The translations under genes were made by a program, and so were the position numbers. Source: an uncultured Christensenellaceae bacterium (GTDB taxonomy: Bacteria; Bacillota; Clostridia; Christensenellales; UBA3700). Taken from it: a stretch of 64,000 nt of DNA. The notes below the pieces were generated by a model. That model searched no databases. It was not told the DNA's origin and saw only the letters and a list, made by a program, of their open reading frames with translations. The DNA is taken from assembly GCA_944380285.1 (NCBI GenBank), contig CALWGZ010000009.1, positions 1 through 64,000 of the forward strand, read 5' to 3'. Below, one piece after another: positions 24,326-34,869 of this stretch (the stretch's first letter is position 1; the number at the start of each line of letters is the position of its first letter).

Positions 24326-27073
24326 ATGAGGGAGACACAAAAGATAAAAGAAGCAATGGGGCAAACGTTTGTGGGCGACATTGGTTTTTCGGGGAAAGAG
24401 CTGGCTGAAATATATGAACTTGCCGGCAATATTATTCGTAGCAAAAAGCATTTGGCGATTGAAGATGACGAGATAATTTTTGTTGCAATGGTAAACGCGA
24501 TAAAAGATTGGAAGTCAGACGAGGAAACGTTTTGGGAATGCATCTATAAAACTTTGATTGGCGATGGGAGCAGGCCGTATAATACTCTTATTGGCGTAAT
24601 AGACAGACTGGGGGCGCAGGGAAAAATTTTATATTTATCCGAAGGACAGAAGCGGTATTATGCCACATTATTGGCACACGCATTTGCTCCACGTAGCTCT
24701 ACGGAAGCATTTTTTGAATTATGTTGGCGGGTGTTTGCGAATGATATGAATTTTACATATGTCAGAGGTGATGAGATTTTTAAGCTTGTTGGCGAAGAGT
24801 TAAAGAGAAATTTTTCAGGTGAGGAATCTTTGGATAACGATTTTAGGCTTGGTGGAAATGTATATGCTTTACGGGCCGGGATAAAGAGGTTGGCGATTGA
24901 AAAACCTGATGAAATGAGGGATAGTATTGAAAGTACGGTCAATCTATTATGTCAAGAATTCGAGGGGGGAATTGTTCAAGCAGAAACATATTTTAGCGAG
25001 ATTTTTTGTGATTGGTGGAAAAGAAAAAGAAAAAACTTTGGCATAAGAGATTGTAAAAAGAAAGAAATGGGGCATCGTGCTATCACCGATTATACAACCA
25101 TTAGACCCAGATATAGTTACGGTTCAAATGTGCAGTTGACTATACCGAGTATTCGGCTGAAGAAAGACTTTGAAACAAAGCCGATAATGGAGCTTTATCA
25201 AAGCACAGAACTTGTAAAAAAACAGGAAATGCCAATGTATGGCTCCGGCCTTTCTGCGGCAACAGAAGAAATAACACTTAATCCGGAGGAGTTTGCAATT
25301 GATGGAGAAGATATCGAGATTTCAATAAAAATAGTGCAAGGTGACGAAAAGATTTTTGATTCCGGAACGAGTTTGTATAGAGAATTTATTTTGTTTGCGG
25401 AAGGACGTGAAATCTTACAGGATGAATGTAAACCGGGAAATTATATATTGTTTGCGCCGAAACAAGAGGAAATCGTTTCCAATAGCCATCCAAAAGAGAT
25501 AAAAAGAAGAAGACGAAATATATTCGCTTTATCTCCAAGAGCGGGAGAGATGCTGCAATTTCGCAATCGCGTGGTATTGTTTTTAGAGGAGAGGAAAGAC
25601 AGAAGCTTAAGCTTTATTTCGGACGATATAAACGGAACAAGGTTTGTACGTGCAGGGGAAGAATATATGGTAATAGATGGGGATTTGCGAGTTGTAGCGG
25701 CAACGGAACTTGATATAACGAAATATGGAGTTCGGTACGAATCAGTAGAATTCAAACTGAAAGATTTTGATTATCAAGAGATAAACGGAAAGAAAATATA
25801 TTCGGTATCGCAACTTTTAAAGGCTGGGGAACCGCAAAAGATTAGCATATTTAGCTATGCGGACAACAAAATAGTGGCAACATACAATGTTGTCAAATTT
25901 GAAAACATACGGATTAGCTATAGTAAACCTCTATACTATGATAATGATTGTATGGGAGAAGTTCACTTTCAAACTGATAGATTTGACAAAAGAAAAGAAT
26001 TTGACGCTAATCAGGGAGAAATAGTATTACCATTCGAGAACGGTGAATTGCTTTTGTCTCCGCCGATTCTTAAGTGGGGAATCGATTGTGGAAATTTTAC
26101 ATCGAGATATGGCGGAGAAGTTTGGTACAAGACTTATACGAATGCTGCAGAACTTACGATAGAGCTACCGCCTGAAATAACTTCTTACAGTGTCAGTTTA
26201 AGGAACGACTTTGGCGACAACGTTGTTTTGCAGACAGGGGCGGCGCCAAATTCATACAAGCTCGGAGAAAAAATTTGGGCGATGTTACAATGCGACCTCG
26301 ACGAGCTAACCGTATATGTTGAAGTGGAGAATACAACAATCAAGATGCCGATTGTGACCATTTGCTATAAACAAAAATTTAAACAAACGCCATTTGAAAT
26401 AACAACAAACGAACTGCTGTGGGATGCAAGCAAAGCATTTGTGGGCGAAAGCGAACCTGAATTTAAGGTTGTCATAGCAAACAAAAAGATTAATGAACAA
26501 ATTAGTATTGCTGGCATTAAGGAGCAAAGAATATTGTTGCCCAAAAAGTTAGAGGAAGGAATATATCAAGTAGAAATCGATATAAAGAAAAGCTGTGGTT
26601 TTAGGGAGGAATTCTGTCCTATTTATAAATGTGACAGAATAATCATTGGCGATATTAACAAATTGCGATTTAAAGGAAAACGAATATTAATAAAAAAAGT
26701 TCGATTAACGAATGAAAGGACATGCGAGGAGATCGCACCCATTTATGTAGATGAATTATCGTATGTGGGAGAGCAGGACAATTGCCTGTATTACATGGGG
26801 AGGGTTTTTATTGTCAACAAGAGAGGGAAAAAGGTGTATTTGGATCTCATGAAAAACAGCGACGGTGTAGAGGAAAAGACAAATCCTATAAGATTAGAGC
26901 TCAAAAGCGAGAGATCATGTTTTATCGTTGCAGGGGTCAATCCGCAGGATATGACAGATTTTTTGGGCGAGTTTACGCTTGACAGTAACAATAGAATCAG
27001 CAATATAAATAAAGGAACAAGGGGAATAGACTATTTCCTTTTTGATACCGAAGAGGAGGAAGCCAATGTTTAA
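24326..27073 (+). CDS. Druantia DruH-like partner of DUF1998 helicase (candidate)
   Basis: 915 residues from ATG 24326 (AAAGGGAG 7 nt before). No family recognised. Residues 1-250 are helical (ELAEIYELAGNIIRSKKHLA, FFELCWRVFANDMNFTYVRG, YFSEIFCDWWKRKRKNFGIR); from ~265 on it is strand-rich, without transmembrane segments, with repeated Ig-like sandwich signs (EDIEISIKIVQGDEKIFDSG, NAAELTIELPPEITSYSVSL, LEEGIYQVEIDIKKSCGFRE). AT-rich and rich in Lys/Ile codons unlike the flanks. Overlaps the helicase gene by 8 nt. The gene pair (large unknown protein plus >1600-residue DUF1998 helicase) has the layout of type III Druantia; the assignment is by layout, not by recognised sequence. Confidence 0.5.
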   Translation: MRETQKIKEAMGQTFVGDIGFSGKELAEIYELAGNIIRSKKHLAIEDDEIIFVAMVNAIKDWKSDEETFWECIYKTLIGDGSRPYNTLIGVIDRLGAQGKILYLSEGQKRYYATLLAHAFAPRSSTEAFFELCWRVFANDMNFTYVRGDEIFKLVGEELKRNFSGEESLDNDFRLGGNVYALRAGIKRLAIEKPDEMRDSIESTVNLLCQEFEGGIVQAETYFSEIFCDWWKRKRKNFGIRDCKKKEMGHRAITDYTTIRPRYSYGSNVQLTIPSIRLKKDFETKPIMELYQSTELVKKQEMPMYGSGLSAATEEITLNPEEFAIDGEDIEISIKIVQGDEKIFDSGTSLYREFILFAEGREILQDECKPGNYILFAPKQEEIVSNSHPKEIKRRRRNIFALSPRAGEMLQFRNRVVLFLEERKDRSLSFISDDINGTRFVRAGEEYMVIDGDLRVVAATELDITKYGVRYESVEFKLKDFDYQEINGKKIYSVSQLLKAGEPQKISIFSYADNKIVATYNVVKFENIRISYSKPLYYDNDCMGEVHFQTDRFDKRKEFDANQGEIVLPFENGELLLSPPILKWGIDCGNFTSRYGGEVWYKTYTNAAELTIELPPEITSYSVSLRNDFGDNVVLQTGAAPNSYKLGEKIWAMLQCDLDELTVYVEVENTTIKMPIVTICYKQKFKQTPFEITTNELLWDASKAFVGESEPEFKVVIANKKINEQISIAGIKEQRILLPKKLEEGIYQVEIDIKKSCGFREEFCPIYKCDRIIIGDINKLRFKGKRILIKKVRLTNERTCEEIAPIYVDELSYVGEQDNCLYYMGRVFIVNKRGKKVYLDLMKNSDGVEEKTNPIRLELKSERSCFIVAGVNPQDMTDFLGEFTLDSNNRISNINKGTRGIDYFLFDTEEEEANV

Positions 27074-30000
27074 TCCGGCGCAGGCGGCAGCCAATATAAA
27101 AGAAGAGTTCATCGATTATATCGCAACAATCCATACGTTTGCAGACAAAGAACTGCAAAAGCAACTTGTGCGCGAATTGCAAAAACATATAGCTCAAGGT
27201 CCTCTACTCGAAATGAATGACGTCTTCAAAAGCGGAAAATCTATTGAAGAGCTTATAAGCGATACAGAGTGCCTGTTATCACCTCTTTTTAGAGAGCTTG
27301 AGGCAAACAAACCAAATGGGAAGTTATACAAACATAAATTGCCATTGGATCGCAAATTGTATTTGCATCAAGAAAAAGCAATTAAAGCAATCGTTGGGGG
27401 GAACAACGTCGTTGTGTCCACCGGAACCGGAAGTGGAAAAACTAATTGTTTCCTGATACCGGTGCTTAACGAGCTGTTGAAAGAAAAAGAACAAGGAACG
27501 CTCAATAAAGGGGTTCGGGCCTTGTTTATTTATCCCATGAACGCATTGGCAAACGACCAAATGAAGAATATACGAGAGATTCTAATGTACTATCCCGATA
27601 TAACATTTGGTGTGTATAACGGTGGAACGGAAAATGAAGAAGAACAAGCGATAGCCGTATATGAGGCCATGTTTGCCAATGAAAAAATACACGAGTTACA
27701 ACATAGGTTGCCTAACGAGAAACTATCCCGAGACGAGATGAAGCAATCGCCTCCAAATATCCTGTTTACGAATTATGCGATGCTGGAACACCTGCTCTTG
27801 CGTCCAAAGGACGATGTACTTTTCAGCGATGCCGATTTTAGATTTGTTGTTTTGGATGAGGCGCATATATACACAGGAGCTACAGGTATCGAAACAGCTA
27901 TTTTGTTGCGCAGGCTAAAGGCAAGGATCTCGGCAACAAAAGAGACCCAATTCATTTTAACGAGTGCTACTCTAGGTTATGATAACAGTGTGGATGATGA
28001 CATTGTTACTTTTGCTGAAAATCTGTGCGGTGTAAGCTTTGACAAGAGAAATATTATCCGGGCGGAAAGAGAGGAATATGTTCAAGCGAAGACAATTAAA
28101 AACTATCCCGTTGAACTATACGAAAAACTTGCGGACAAAAAGAGGTATGTGTGGCAGACGCTCAATGAATATGGAATCAAAGCAGACAAAGAAAAAGACG
28201 AAAAGGAGTTGTTATACGAGTTTTTGGCGTGTTCAGACTTGTACAATGAGTTACGTATGCTTACAAAAGAAGTATACGATTTGTCTGAAATAAGCGAAAA
28301 GCTGAGAGTTCCCATAGACGTGGTCACAGCATTTATTTCATTGTGTATACGTGCGCAAAAAAACGGTAAATCCTTGATAGACGCTAGATATCATTTTTTT
28401 ATACGTAGCTTGGAAGGATGCTATATTACGTTGCGCGCAGATAAGAAGTTGTTTTTAAACAGACAAAGAGTATACAAGAACAACTCAGAGGAAACGGCGG
28501 TATTTGAGGTTGCAGTCTGTAGCGATTGCGGTAGGATTGCTTTGGTAGGCAAACTTAAAAACGGCAAACTTGAACAGACAAGTAAGCTGGAAGAAGAAGT
28601 AGAATATTTTTACTTTGACAAGGATGATAATCAAGAAGAAGTTGACGAAGAAGAGACAAACGCCAAGCAGGAAAAGTTCTTTCTGTGTAAAAAATGCGGG
28701 AGTATGATAGCGGAAAACGATACGGTTCATAGACATTGTGATTGCGGCGCGAACGACTTTATTAAGGTGGTAAAAGGGAAAATCCTCAGCAACGGAGCGA
28801 GATGTGGGAATTGTCATGTTGGTAGATATCAAAGAATGTATCTTGGGAACGACGCGGCGACATCAGTTTTGGCTACGGCACTGTATGAGGAGTTGCCTGA
28901 ATCAGAATATACGGAAGAAACAGCCAATCAAAGTCGAACTACAAACATATTTGGACAGATAGCGCTGCAGAACAAGAAGGAGAGGAAAAAGGGGCGACAA
29001 TTTCTAGTTTTTTCAGACAGCCGACAAGAAGCCGCTAAGTTCGCATGCTATCTGGGTAAGAGCTATGATGAGTTTTTACGTCGGCGCGGCATTTGCCGTA
29101 TTATCGAAGAGAAGAGAGAAAGCCTAGCGGCTAACGATATCGCAATTTCTGAATTTGTGACGTTATTGAATAACCTCTTTACGACAAGGAAAAGTTTTGC
29201 AAAAAGCAATTCCGATGCAAGCAATTCTACAGAAGAAAGCAGAAAAAATGCATGGGTGGCGATGTTAAACGAGCTTGTAAGATATAATTCGCCTACATCG
29301 CTTACATCATTAGGACAAATACAGTTCGAATATAGAGGCAATACTCCGGAAATCATTGAGATGGTGGCTCAACTATACAAAGTCGATGCATCTTCGGTTA
29401 AAGCCCTATTAGACATGTTGATATTTGAGATTGTCAAGATGGGAGCGATATGTGCTGATTCGGATAGCGATATAGACGACAATGATCGCGAATATATATT
29501 TTATTCCCCGGTACAAAGATTTGTTTCATTAACGACGCCTGCGACGGGGGAAAAGCCGTTTGTAAAGAATTGGTTGCCTAAAGCAAGGGGAGATGGTTTT
29601 TTCTCGTCAAACAGGATGCGATACGTTTGCGAAGTATTGAAGGTGTCTGAGAAAGAAGCGAATGAGTTTTTGCGGCAATATTTCGAATATCTTGCAAAAC
29701 CAGAGAACGGCAATCAATATTGCATGGAAGACTTGAACAAGGATGGAACTTATGTCATTCGGGCAAAGAATTTTAGAGTCAAAATAAAGGGATCTCCAGA
29801 AACACATTGGTACAGATGTAAAAAGTGCGGGAGGGTTACACAATTCAATTTAGGATACTGTCCGAGCACTAAGTGCAAGGGTGAAGTTGAGGAAATTGAT
29901 CCAGGGGAGATAGCAAGAGAAAATCATTATGTAAAACTCTATTTGAGCGATAGGATGGCTCCGCTATTGATTAAAGAGCATACTGCCCAGCTCAGCAAAA

Positions 30001-31895
30001 AGGAGAGTGCCGAATACCAAGAGCTGTTTATTAGGAAAGAGATTAACGCTTTATCATGTTCGACAACATTTGAAATGGGGGTTGACGTGGGCGACCTTGA
30101 AGCTGTGTTTATGCGCGATGTTCCGCCGTTGCCATCCAATTATGCTCAACGCGCCGGTCGCGCGGGGCGCAGTCTGGATGCAGCCGCTTTTGTGTTGACA
30201 TATGCAAAACTTAGTTCCCACGATTTAGCGTTTTTCAAAGCGCCAAAACAAATGATAAAGGGGACGATACTGCCGCCGTTGTTCAAAGTGGACAACGAGA
30301 AAATTGCGAGAAGACATATTTATGCGGTTGCCTTAAGTATGTATTTTGCGCAACATGAGGATCAATACAATCATAATGATGCGCATAAATTTATAAACGA
30401 CAAGGGATATAAAGGGTTTATCGAGTGGATAAACAGCAGCCCTGCGGACTTGTTGCAGATGCTAAAGAGGTCGATTCCCAACACAAACGAGTTTCATAAG
30501 AGGTTGGGAATTGATGATTTTTCTTGGATCGAAGAGTTTAGCGGAGAAGAAGGGGTGTTTACGCAATTGATACAAGAATATGAAAGTAACGTGCAAAACT
30601 TTTGTAAGCTGATAGAGCAATTCAAGAAAGACAACGACTTTCAAAAAGCGAACGATTGCGAAAACAAGAGACGCCATTACACTACAAACAAGTTGATAGA
30701 TTTTCTTGCAAGAGGGAACATTCTTCCGAGATACGGCTTTCCTGTAAATACGGTAGAATTGCAACAAAACTCGACAGCAAGAAATGTTCCCAAATTGAGA
30801 TTGAGCAGAGATTTGCAAATAGCTATAGCTGAGTACGCACCGTCATCGGAAGTGGTAGCAGACGGCAGGCTATATACTAGTCGGTACATCAAAAAAACTG
30901 CAATAGGGAAAGACAGGAAAGAATGGTACACGGGATATATAGGTGTGTGTTACAACAACAATTGCAATACCGTTAACTACAGTATTACGCCCATTTCACA
31001 GGAAGGCATAAAATGTTCCGCCTGTGGAGCCAAGCTGACGGAAATTGATTTTAATGAAAGCATTGAGCCGCGTTCGGGGTTTGTTGCGGAACGAAAAGAT
31101 CGAGATGTGCCGATGACACGACAGGAGAAAAATTATCGTTCCGAAGATTACTATATCGGCAATGTGGCAGCGAAGACAATCGAGAAGCATAAATATCTGT
31201 TTAATGCAATAGAAGTGATAGTGGAGTCCACTACTAACGACTCTCTTCTTGTTAAGTCTGTTAATAGTTTCTATGTGTGTCCGATTTGTGGTTATGCGAT
31301 TGCTGAAGATGAAAATATCGGAGACAAAATAATAGAAAAACAGATGAAAGAAGGAGCGTTGAGTGTAACGATTTCAAAGCCGCATGAAAGTCTATATGGG
31401 CAATATAAATGTAAGGGAGTAACTCTTGAAAGGCGATCGTTGCATCATGAGTTCAAGACGGATGTGGCGAAAATTTCATTTGAGTGTGACACATCGGATT
31501 ACAATACGATGGTATCGGTCTTGTATGCGTTATTAAATGCGATGTCAAAAGATTTGAATATCGAAAGGCGAGACATAAAAGCATGTCTTTCGAAAGAAAT
31601 CATTGACGGCGTGTTGAAGTTTTCCATTATTATTTACGATGCTGTCCCCGGAGGAGCTGGACATTCTAGAAGATTGGTTACAGAAGACGGAAAGATGTTG
31701 CATAACGTCTTTATGTCAGCTCTGCATGCTATGGAATCGTGTAATTGCGACCCATCGTGTTACAATTGTCTGCGTAGCTATGAAAACCAAAAGATACACG
31801 ACAAATTGGATCGAAAGCTGGCGATAGCTTTTTTGCAACAGTTTGATGGTGCAGTTGAACGTGTGGATGATGCAATAGAAACAAATTCTCATTGA
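27066..31895 (+). CDS. DEAD/DEAH helicase with Zn-binding insertions and DUF1998 (DruE-like)
   Basis: 1609 residues from ATG 27066 (GAGGAGG upstream; a longer TTG start lacks one). Superfamily 2 helicase: STGTGSGKT with K125, DEAH at 264-267, helicase C motif QRAGRAGRSLDAAAF. Between the two RecA lobes are Cys clusters (CSDCG, CKKCG..CDCG, CGNC; then RCKKCG..CPSTKC). After lobe 2: CNNNCN..KCSACGAKL, VCPICGYA, and the DUF1998-type end AVPGGAGHSRRLV with CNCDPSCYNCLRSYENQ. This architecture is that of DruE and related defence helicases (also YprA-like). ATP-driven nucleic-acid translocase. AT-rich, foreign-looking; no terminator seen in the 70 bp after the stop. Confidence 0.88.
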   Translation: MFNPAQAAANIKEEFIDYIATIHTFADKELQKQLVRELQKHIAQGPLLEMNDVFKSGKSIEELISDTECLLSPLFRELEANKPNGKLYKHKLPLDRKLYLHQEKAIKAIVGGNNVVVSTGTGSGKTNCFLIPVLNELLKEKEQGTLNKGVRALFIYPMNALANDQMKNIREILMYYPDITFGVYNGGTENEEEQAIAVYEAMFANEKIHELQHRLPNEKLSRDEMKQSPPNILFTNYAMLEHLLLRPKDDVLFSDADFRFVVLDEAHIYTGATGIETAILLRRLKARISATKETQFILTSATLGYDNSVDDDIVTFAENLCGVSFDKRNIIRAEREEYVQAKTIKNYPVELYEKLADKKRYVWQTLNEYGIKADKEKDEKELLYEFLACSDLYNELRMLTKEVYDLSEISEKLRVPIDVVTAFISLCIRAQKNGKSLIDARYHFFIRSLEGCYITLRADKKLFLNRQRVYKNNSEETAVFEVAVCSDCGRIALVGKLKNGKLEQTSKLEEEVEYFYFDKDDNQEEVDEEETNAKQEKFFLCKKCGSMIAENDTVHRHCDCGANDFIKVVKGKILSNGARCGNCHVGRYQRMYLGNDAATSVLATALYEELPESEYTEETANQSRTTNIFGQIALQNKKERKKGRQFLVFSDSRQEAAKFACYLGKSYDEFLRRRGICRIIEEKRESLAANDIAISEFVTLLNNLFTTRKSFAKSNSDASNSTEESRKNAWVAMLNELVRYNSPTSLTSLGQIQFEYRGNTPEIIEMVAQLYKVDASSVKALLDMLIFEIVKMGAICADSDSDIDDNDREYIFYSPVQRFVSLTTPATGEKPFVKNWLPKARGDGFFSSNRMRYVCEVLKVSEKEANEFLRQYFEYLAKPENGNQYCMEDLNKDGTYVIRAKNFRVKIKGSPETHWYRCKKCGRVTQFNLGYCPSTKCKGEVEEIDPGEIARENHYVKLYLSDRMAPLLIKEHTAQLSKKESAEYQELFIRKEINALSCSTTFEMGVDVGDLEAVFMRDVPPLPSNYAQRAGRAGRSLDAAAFVLTYAKLSSHDLAFFKAPKQMIKGTILPPLFKVDNEKIARRHIYAVALSMYFAQHEDQYNHNDAHKFINDKGYKGFIEWINSSPADLLQMLKRSIPNTNEFHKRLGIDDFSWIEEFSGEEGVFTQLIQEYESNVQNFCKLIEQFKKDNDFQKANDCENKRRHYTTNKLIDFLARGNILPRYGFPVNTVELQQNSTARNVPKLRLSRDLQIAIAEYAPSSEVVADGRLYTSRYIKKTAIGKDRKEWYTGYIGVCYNNNCNTVNYSITPISQEGIKCSACGAKLTEIDFNESIEPRSGFVAERKDRDVPMTRQEKNYRSEDYYIGNVAAKTIEKHKYLFNAIEVIVESTTNDSLLVKSVNSFYVCPICGYAIAEDENIGDKIIEKQMKEGALSVTISKPHESLYGQYKCKGVTLERRSLHHEFKTDVAKISFECDTSDYNTMVSVLYALLNAMSKDLNIERRDIKACLSKEIIDGVLKFSIIIYDAVPGGAGHSRRLVTEDGKMLHNVFMSALHAMESCNCDPSCYNCLRSYENQKIHDKLDRKLAIAFLQQFDGAVERVDDAIETNSH

Positions 31896-31967
31896 AGGAG
31901 GAGAGAGGAGACAAACATCAACAAGCGTATATTCATACGTTTACACGATCGGTGCACAATTCTCTTA

Positions 31968-31996
31968 TTGACAACCGCCTAAGGATTTGGTATATT
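31968..31996 (+). promoter_or_regulatory. nfeD-floA promoter
   Basis: TTGACA 31968-31973, 17-nt spacer, TATATT 31991-31996. Leader ~35 nt with GGAGGG before ATG 32037. Confidence 0.8.
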
Positions 31997-32036
31997 TATA
32001 ATATAGTTGCGCGCGTAGGCGCGTAAGGAGGGAGAA

Positions 32037-32579
32037 ATGACATTTTGGCAAGAGGTGGCGCTGGTTTTCACGGAGATCGGGTGGATTCCGGCGATTTGCC
32101 TCATATTGGGAATGATCTTGATTATTGTCGAGATCTTTCAGCCGGGGTTCGGTTTTTTCGGGATCGCCGGCGGGATCTTGGTGGTGATCGGGATCATTGT
32201 GCGCATTTACAACAGCGGCGGCGGTAACCCCATCATACAATTTTTCGTCTTGTTGGCGATCGTATTGGGGGTGCTGGCTCTGGCTGCGGTGATCATGATG
32301 ATCGCGCTCAAAAAGGGATGGCTTGCCCGGACGGGGCTGGTCAACAAGGATACCGCGGTTTCGACGGGGCACACGCTCGGCACGGGCAATTTTGAAGAGC
32401 TCGTGGGCAAAGAGGGCGTGACGCTTTGCGCGCTTCGCCCGTCGGGGAAGGCGGAGATCGACGGCAAGGAATATGACGTTGTGTCCAATTCCGTGTTCGT
32501 CGCCAAAGGTTGCAAGATCGTCGTCGACAGCGTCGAGGGCGGCAAAATAACGGTCAAACAGATCGAAAGGGAGGAGTGA
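32037..32579 (+). CDS. NfeD-family membrane protein
   Basis: 180 residues: an amphipathic start, three hydrophobic segments (~14-36 with ILGMILIIVEIFQPGFGFFG, ~40-58, ~65-90) and a C-terminal OB-fold-like domain (LVGKEGVTLCALRPSGKAEI, YDVVSNSVFVAKGCKIVV). NfeD short forms are partners of flotillin-like proteins; here floA follows with its ATG overlapping the stop region directly (TGAATG). Likely part of functional membrane microdomains. The VEIFQPGFGFFG turn is the family signature. Confidence 0.9.
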   Translation: MTFWQEVALVFTEIGWIPAICLILGMILIIVEIFQPGFGFFGIAGGILVVIGIIVRIYNSGGGNPIIQFFVLLAIVLGVLALAAVIMMIALKKGWLARTGLVNKDTAVSTGHTLGTGNFEELVGKEGVTLCALRPSGKAEIDGKEYDVVSNSVFVAKGCKIVVDSVEGGKITVKQIEREE

Positions 32580-33590
32580 ATGTTCACATTGCTTGCCATG
32601 AGCGCGGGCGAGATCACCGGTATCATCATCGCGTGCGTCGTCGTCCTTGCTCTCATCGCCGTGATTTTCGGCGTACTGCCCGTCAGGATATGGTTCCGCG
32701 CGCTCGTATCGGGCGTCAAGGTGCCGATGGCGAGGCTCATCGGAATGAAGTGGCGCGGCGTCAAAGTCGCGACCATCGTTGACGCGTACATCAGCGCGTC
32801 AAAGGCGGGACTCAACGTCACGATCGACGAGCTCGAAACGCACGTTCTCGCCAAGGGCGACGCGATTAAGGTCGTCAACGCGTTGATCAGCGCGCACAGC
32901 GCCAACATCAAGCTGGAGCCGGAGACGGCGAGGGCGATCGACCTTGCCGGCCGCGACGTGCTCAACGCGGTCAAGGTGTCGGTCAACCCCAAGGTCATCG
33001 AGACGCCGCCCATTTCGGCGATCGCGAAAGACGGCATCGAGCTTCGCGTCAAAGCGCGCGTGACGGTCAGAGCGAACATCACGCGCCTCATCGGCGGCGC
33101 GGGTGAGGACACGATCATCGCGCGTATCGGCGAGGGCATCGTCACGACCGTCGGTTCGGCGGAGAGCCACAAAGACGTGCTCGAAAACCCCGATCAGATC
33201 TCCAAGACCGTCCTCAACAAGGGGCTTGACAACGGCACTGCGTTCGAGATCTTGTCCATCGACATCGCCGACATCGACGTAGGGCGCAACATCGGCGCGC
33301 AATTGCAGATGGATCAGGCGGAAGCGGACAAGCGCATCGCCGAGGCGAAGGCGGAAGAGCGCCGTGCGATGGCGGTCGCGCTCGAGCAGGAGATGAAGGC
33401 GAAGTCGCAGGAGATGCGCGCTTTGGTCATCGAGGCGGAGGCGGAAGTGCCCAAGGCGATGGCAAAGGCGCTGCGCGACGGCAATCTCGGCGTGATGGAT
33501 TACTACAATATGCAAAACGTGCAGGCTGACACCGCAATGCGCAACTCGTTGACCGGAAACGAACCGGAAAAGACAGACAAGAAGAAATGA
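32580..33590 (+). CDS. floA: Flotillin-like protein FloA
   Basis: 336 residues, matching FloA/YqfA (about 330). N-terminal membrane hairpin ~8-32 ([20 protein letters not shown]), SPFH/PHB domain ([40 protein letters not shown], EFARxxD-type [14 protein letters not shown]), and Glu/Ala-rich coiled coil ([20 protein letters not shown]). Scaffolds lipid microdomains. Follows nfeD with no gap and overlaps the next small gene by 4 nt. Confidence 0.95.
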   Translation: MFTLLAMSAGEITGIIIACVVVLALIAVIFGVLPVRIWFRALVSGVKVPMARLIGMKWRGVKVATIVDAYISASKAGLNVTIDELETHVLAKGDAIKVVNALISAHSANIKLEPETARAIDLAGRDVLNAVKVSVNPKVIETPPISAIAKDGIELRVKARVTVRANITRLIGGAGEDTIIARIGEGIVTTVGSAESHKDVLENPDQISKTVLNKGLDNGTAFEILSIDIADIDVGRNIGAQLQMDQAEADKRIAEAKAEERRAMAVALEQEMKAKSQEMRALVIEAEAEVPKAMAKALRDGNLGVMDYYNMQNVQADTAMRNSLTGNEPEKTDKKK

Positions 33591-34099
33591 TCGAATTCGT
33601 TTTTTTCCTCATTGTGGCGGTGATCGCCGCAGTGATCGGCGTCGTGAGTTACGTCAAGAAAGACAAACTCAAAAAGACGAACGCGCCGCCGGACAGACAG
33701 CCGACGCCTGCCGAAAGGATGATCGACGAGGCGCAATTCGTATTTGAACCGGTCGACGAGCGACGGTCGCGTTCTACGGTACCGCCGCGCATGCCGGCAA
33801 GGAGCGTGCAGCGCAAGACTGCGCCGAGCGCGGGACACCACGCCGAACATTGCGCGGGCCCGCATTCGGGCGGCGACAGATACCGCGTGGAGCGGGTGTC
33901 GGTCGGGGGCAGCATAGGCGGCAAGAGCCGCGAAGGGTGCGGCGAACACTACGGCGTGCGCTTTGTCAAGCTGGACGCAATGACCCAAGAGGAAGACAAG
34001 ATCTATGTCTCCAAAGAGGACATGAGGCGCGCGATCGTCCTCGGTCAAGTGCTCGACGACCCGGCTTTCAAACGTCGGTACGGCGGCAGAAAAAGATGA
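33587..34099 (+). CDS. Small single-pass membrane protein, unknown
   Basis: 170 residues. One N-terminal membrane helix ([20 protein letters not shown], ~4-23) followed by a basic, Pro-rich, probably disordered cytoplasmic stretch and a short folded end ([20 protein letters not shown]). ATGA overlap with floA puts it in the nfeD-floA operon. It ends in a terminator 5 nt after its stop. No family recognised. Confidence 0.65.
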   Translation: MIEFVFFLIVAVIAAVIGVVSYVKKDKLKKTNAPPDRQPTPAERMIDEAQFVFEPVDERRSRSTVPPRMPARSVQRKTAPSAGHHAEHCAGPHSGGDRYRVERVSVGGSIGGKSREGCGEHYGVRFVKLDAMTQEEDKIYVSKEDMRRAIVLGQVLDDPAFKRRYGGRKR

Positions 34100-34101
34100 A
34101 A

Positions 34102-34138
34102 AAATACCCCCGGAGAGATCCGGGGGATATTTTTGTCT
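34102..34138. terminator. Bidirectional terminator
   Basis: ATACCCCCGGAGAGATCCGGGGGATATTTTTG: 9-bp CCCCCGGA-type stem with A-tract before and T-tract after, between convergent genes. Confidence 0.88.
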
Positions 34139-34156
34139 TTTTGGAGCCCGTGTGCG

Positions 34157-34660
34157 TTATTTGAGGTTTGACAGGTCGATCTCTTTGACGTCGTCGGGGA
34201 TGAGCACGTCCAACTCTTCGTGCATGTCCGCGTCGGTGATCGCCGCCGACGGCATCTTGAAATAGGTCGCCTCTCCTTCGGCGAGGACGGCGCCCGAGGC
34301 GTCGTAGATCTTTGCCTGTCCAACGTAGGCGCGCGAGCTGTTTTTGACGATCTTGCCGATTCCGATCAAGGGCGCGTCGTAGGGGACGGGTTTGCGGAAC
34401 TTGACCTTGATGTCGAGAGTGACCGCCAGCTTGTCCGGCTCGAAACACCAGATCACTCTGCCGATGAGCTCGTCGAGCATGCATGTGATCATGCCGCCGT
34501 GCGCTCTGCCGGGGTAGCTTTGGTGTTCGCTGCGGTAAGAAAACAGCGTGACGACGGAGTTGTCCTCCATTTCGTAAAACGGCGCTTTGACCCCGAGAGG
34601 GTTGTCCATGCCGCAGATGATGCAGCTTTTGCTGTTCGCCTGTTTGCGCAAAACTTTCAT
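34157..34660 (-). CDS. PaaI-type hotdog thioesterase
   Basis: 167 residues from ATG at 34660, chosen over a longer frame because GGAGGTTTTT precedes it. Begins with a short Cys pair (SCIICGMDNPLGVKAPFYEM), then hotdog fold with HQSYPGRAHGGMITCMLDEL, the conserved H-G-G-M..LDE helix of PaaI-like acyl-CoA thioesterases, and AVTLDIKVKFRKPVPYD. Hydrolyses an acyl-CoA or aryl-CoA of unknown identity. Single gene. The CxxCG..NP..G N-terminal extension is common in Clostridia members. Confidence 0.85.
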   Translation of the reverse strand: MKVLRKQANSKSCIICGMDNPLGVKAPFYEMEDNSVVTLFSYRSEHQSYPGRAHGGMITCMLDELIGRVIWCFEPDKLAVTLDIKVKFRKPVPYDAPLIGIGKIVKNSSRAYVGQAKIYDASGAVLAEGEATYFKMPSAAITDADMHEELDVLIPDDVKEIDLSNLK

Positions 34661-34805
34661 AAAAACCTCCGCCGCATATGCGCGGCTCTGTCGCAAACAT
34701 TTTACCACCTATTAGGCAAAAAGTAAACAAAAAGGCGCAAAACGCGCAAAAATCGAAAAACATATCGCGAATTTTGCGCCAAGACGCGCAAATTGCGCGA
34801 TATTG

Positions 34806-34834
34806 TTGACTATGCGTGCGCGAGTATTTATAAT
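34806..34834 (+). promoter_or_regulatory. Promoter of the Fe-ADH operon
   Basis: TTGACT 34806-34811, 17-nt spacer, TATAAT 34829-34834. Drives a run of closely spaced genes from 34870. Confidence 0.8.
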
Positions 34835-34869
34835 AAAAGTGTACGAAAGGTACGGTATGGAGAGAAGCT

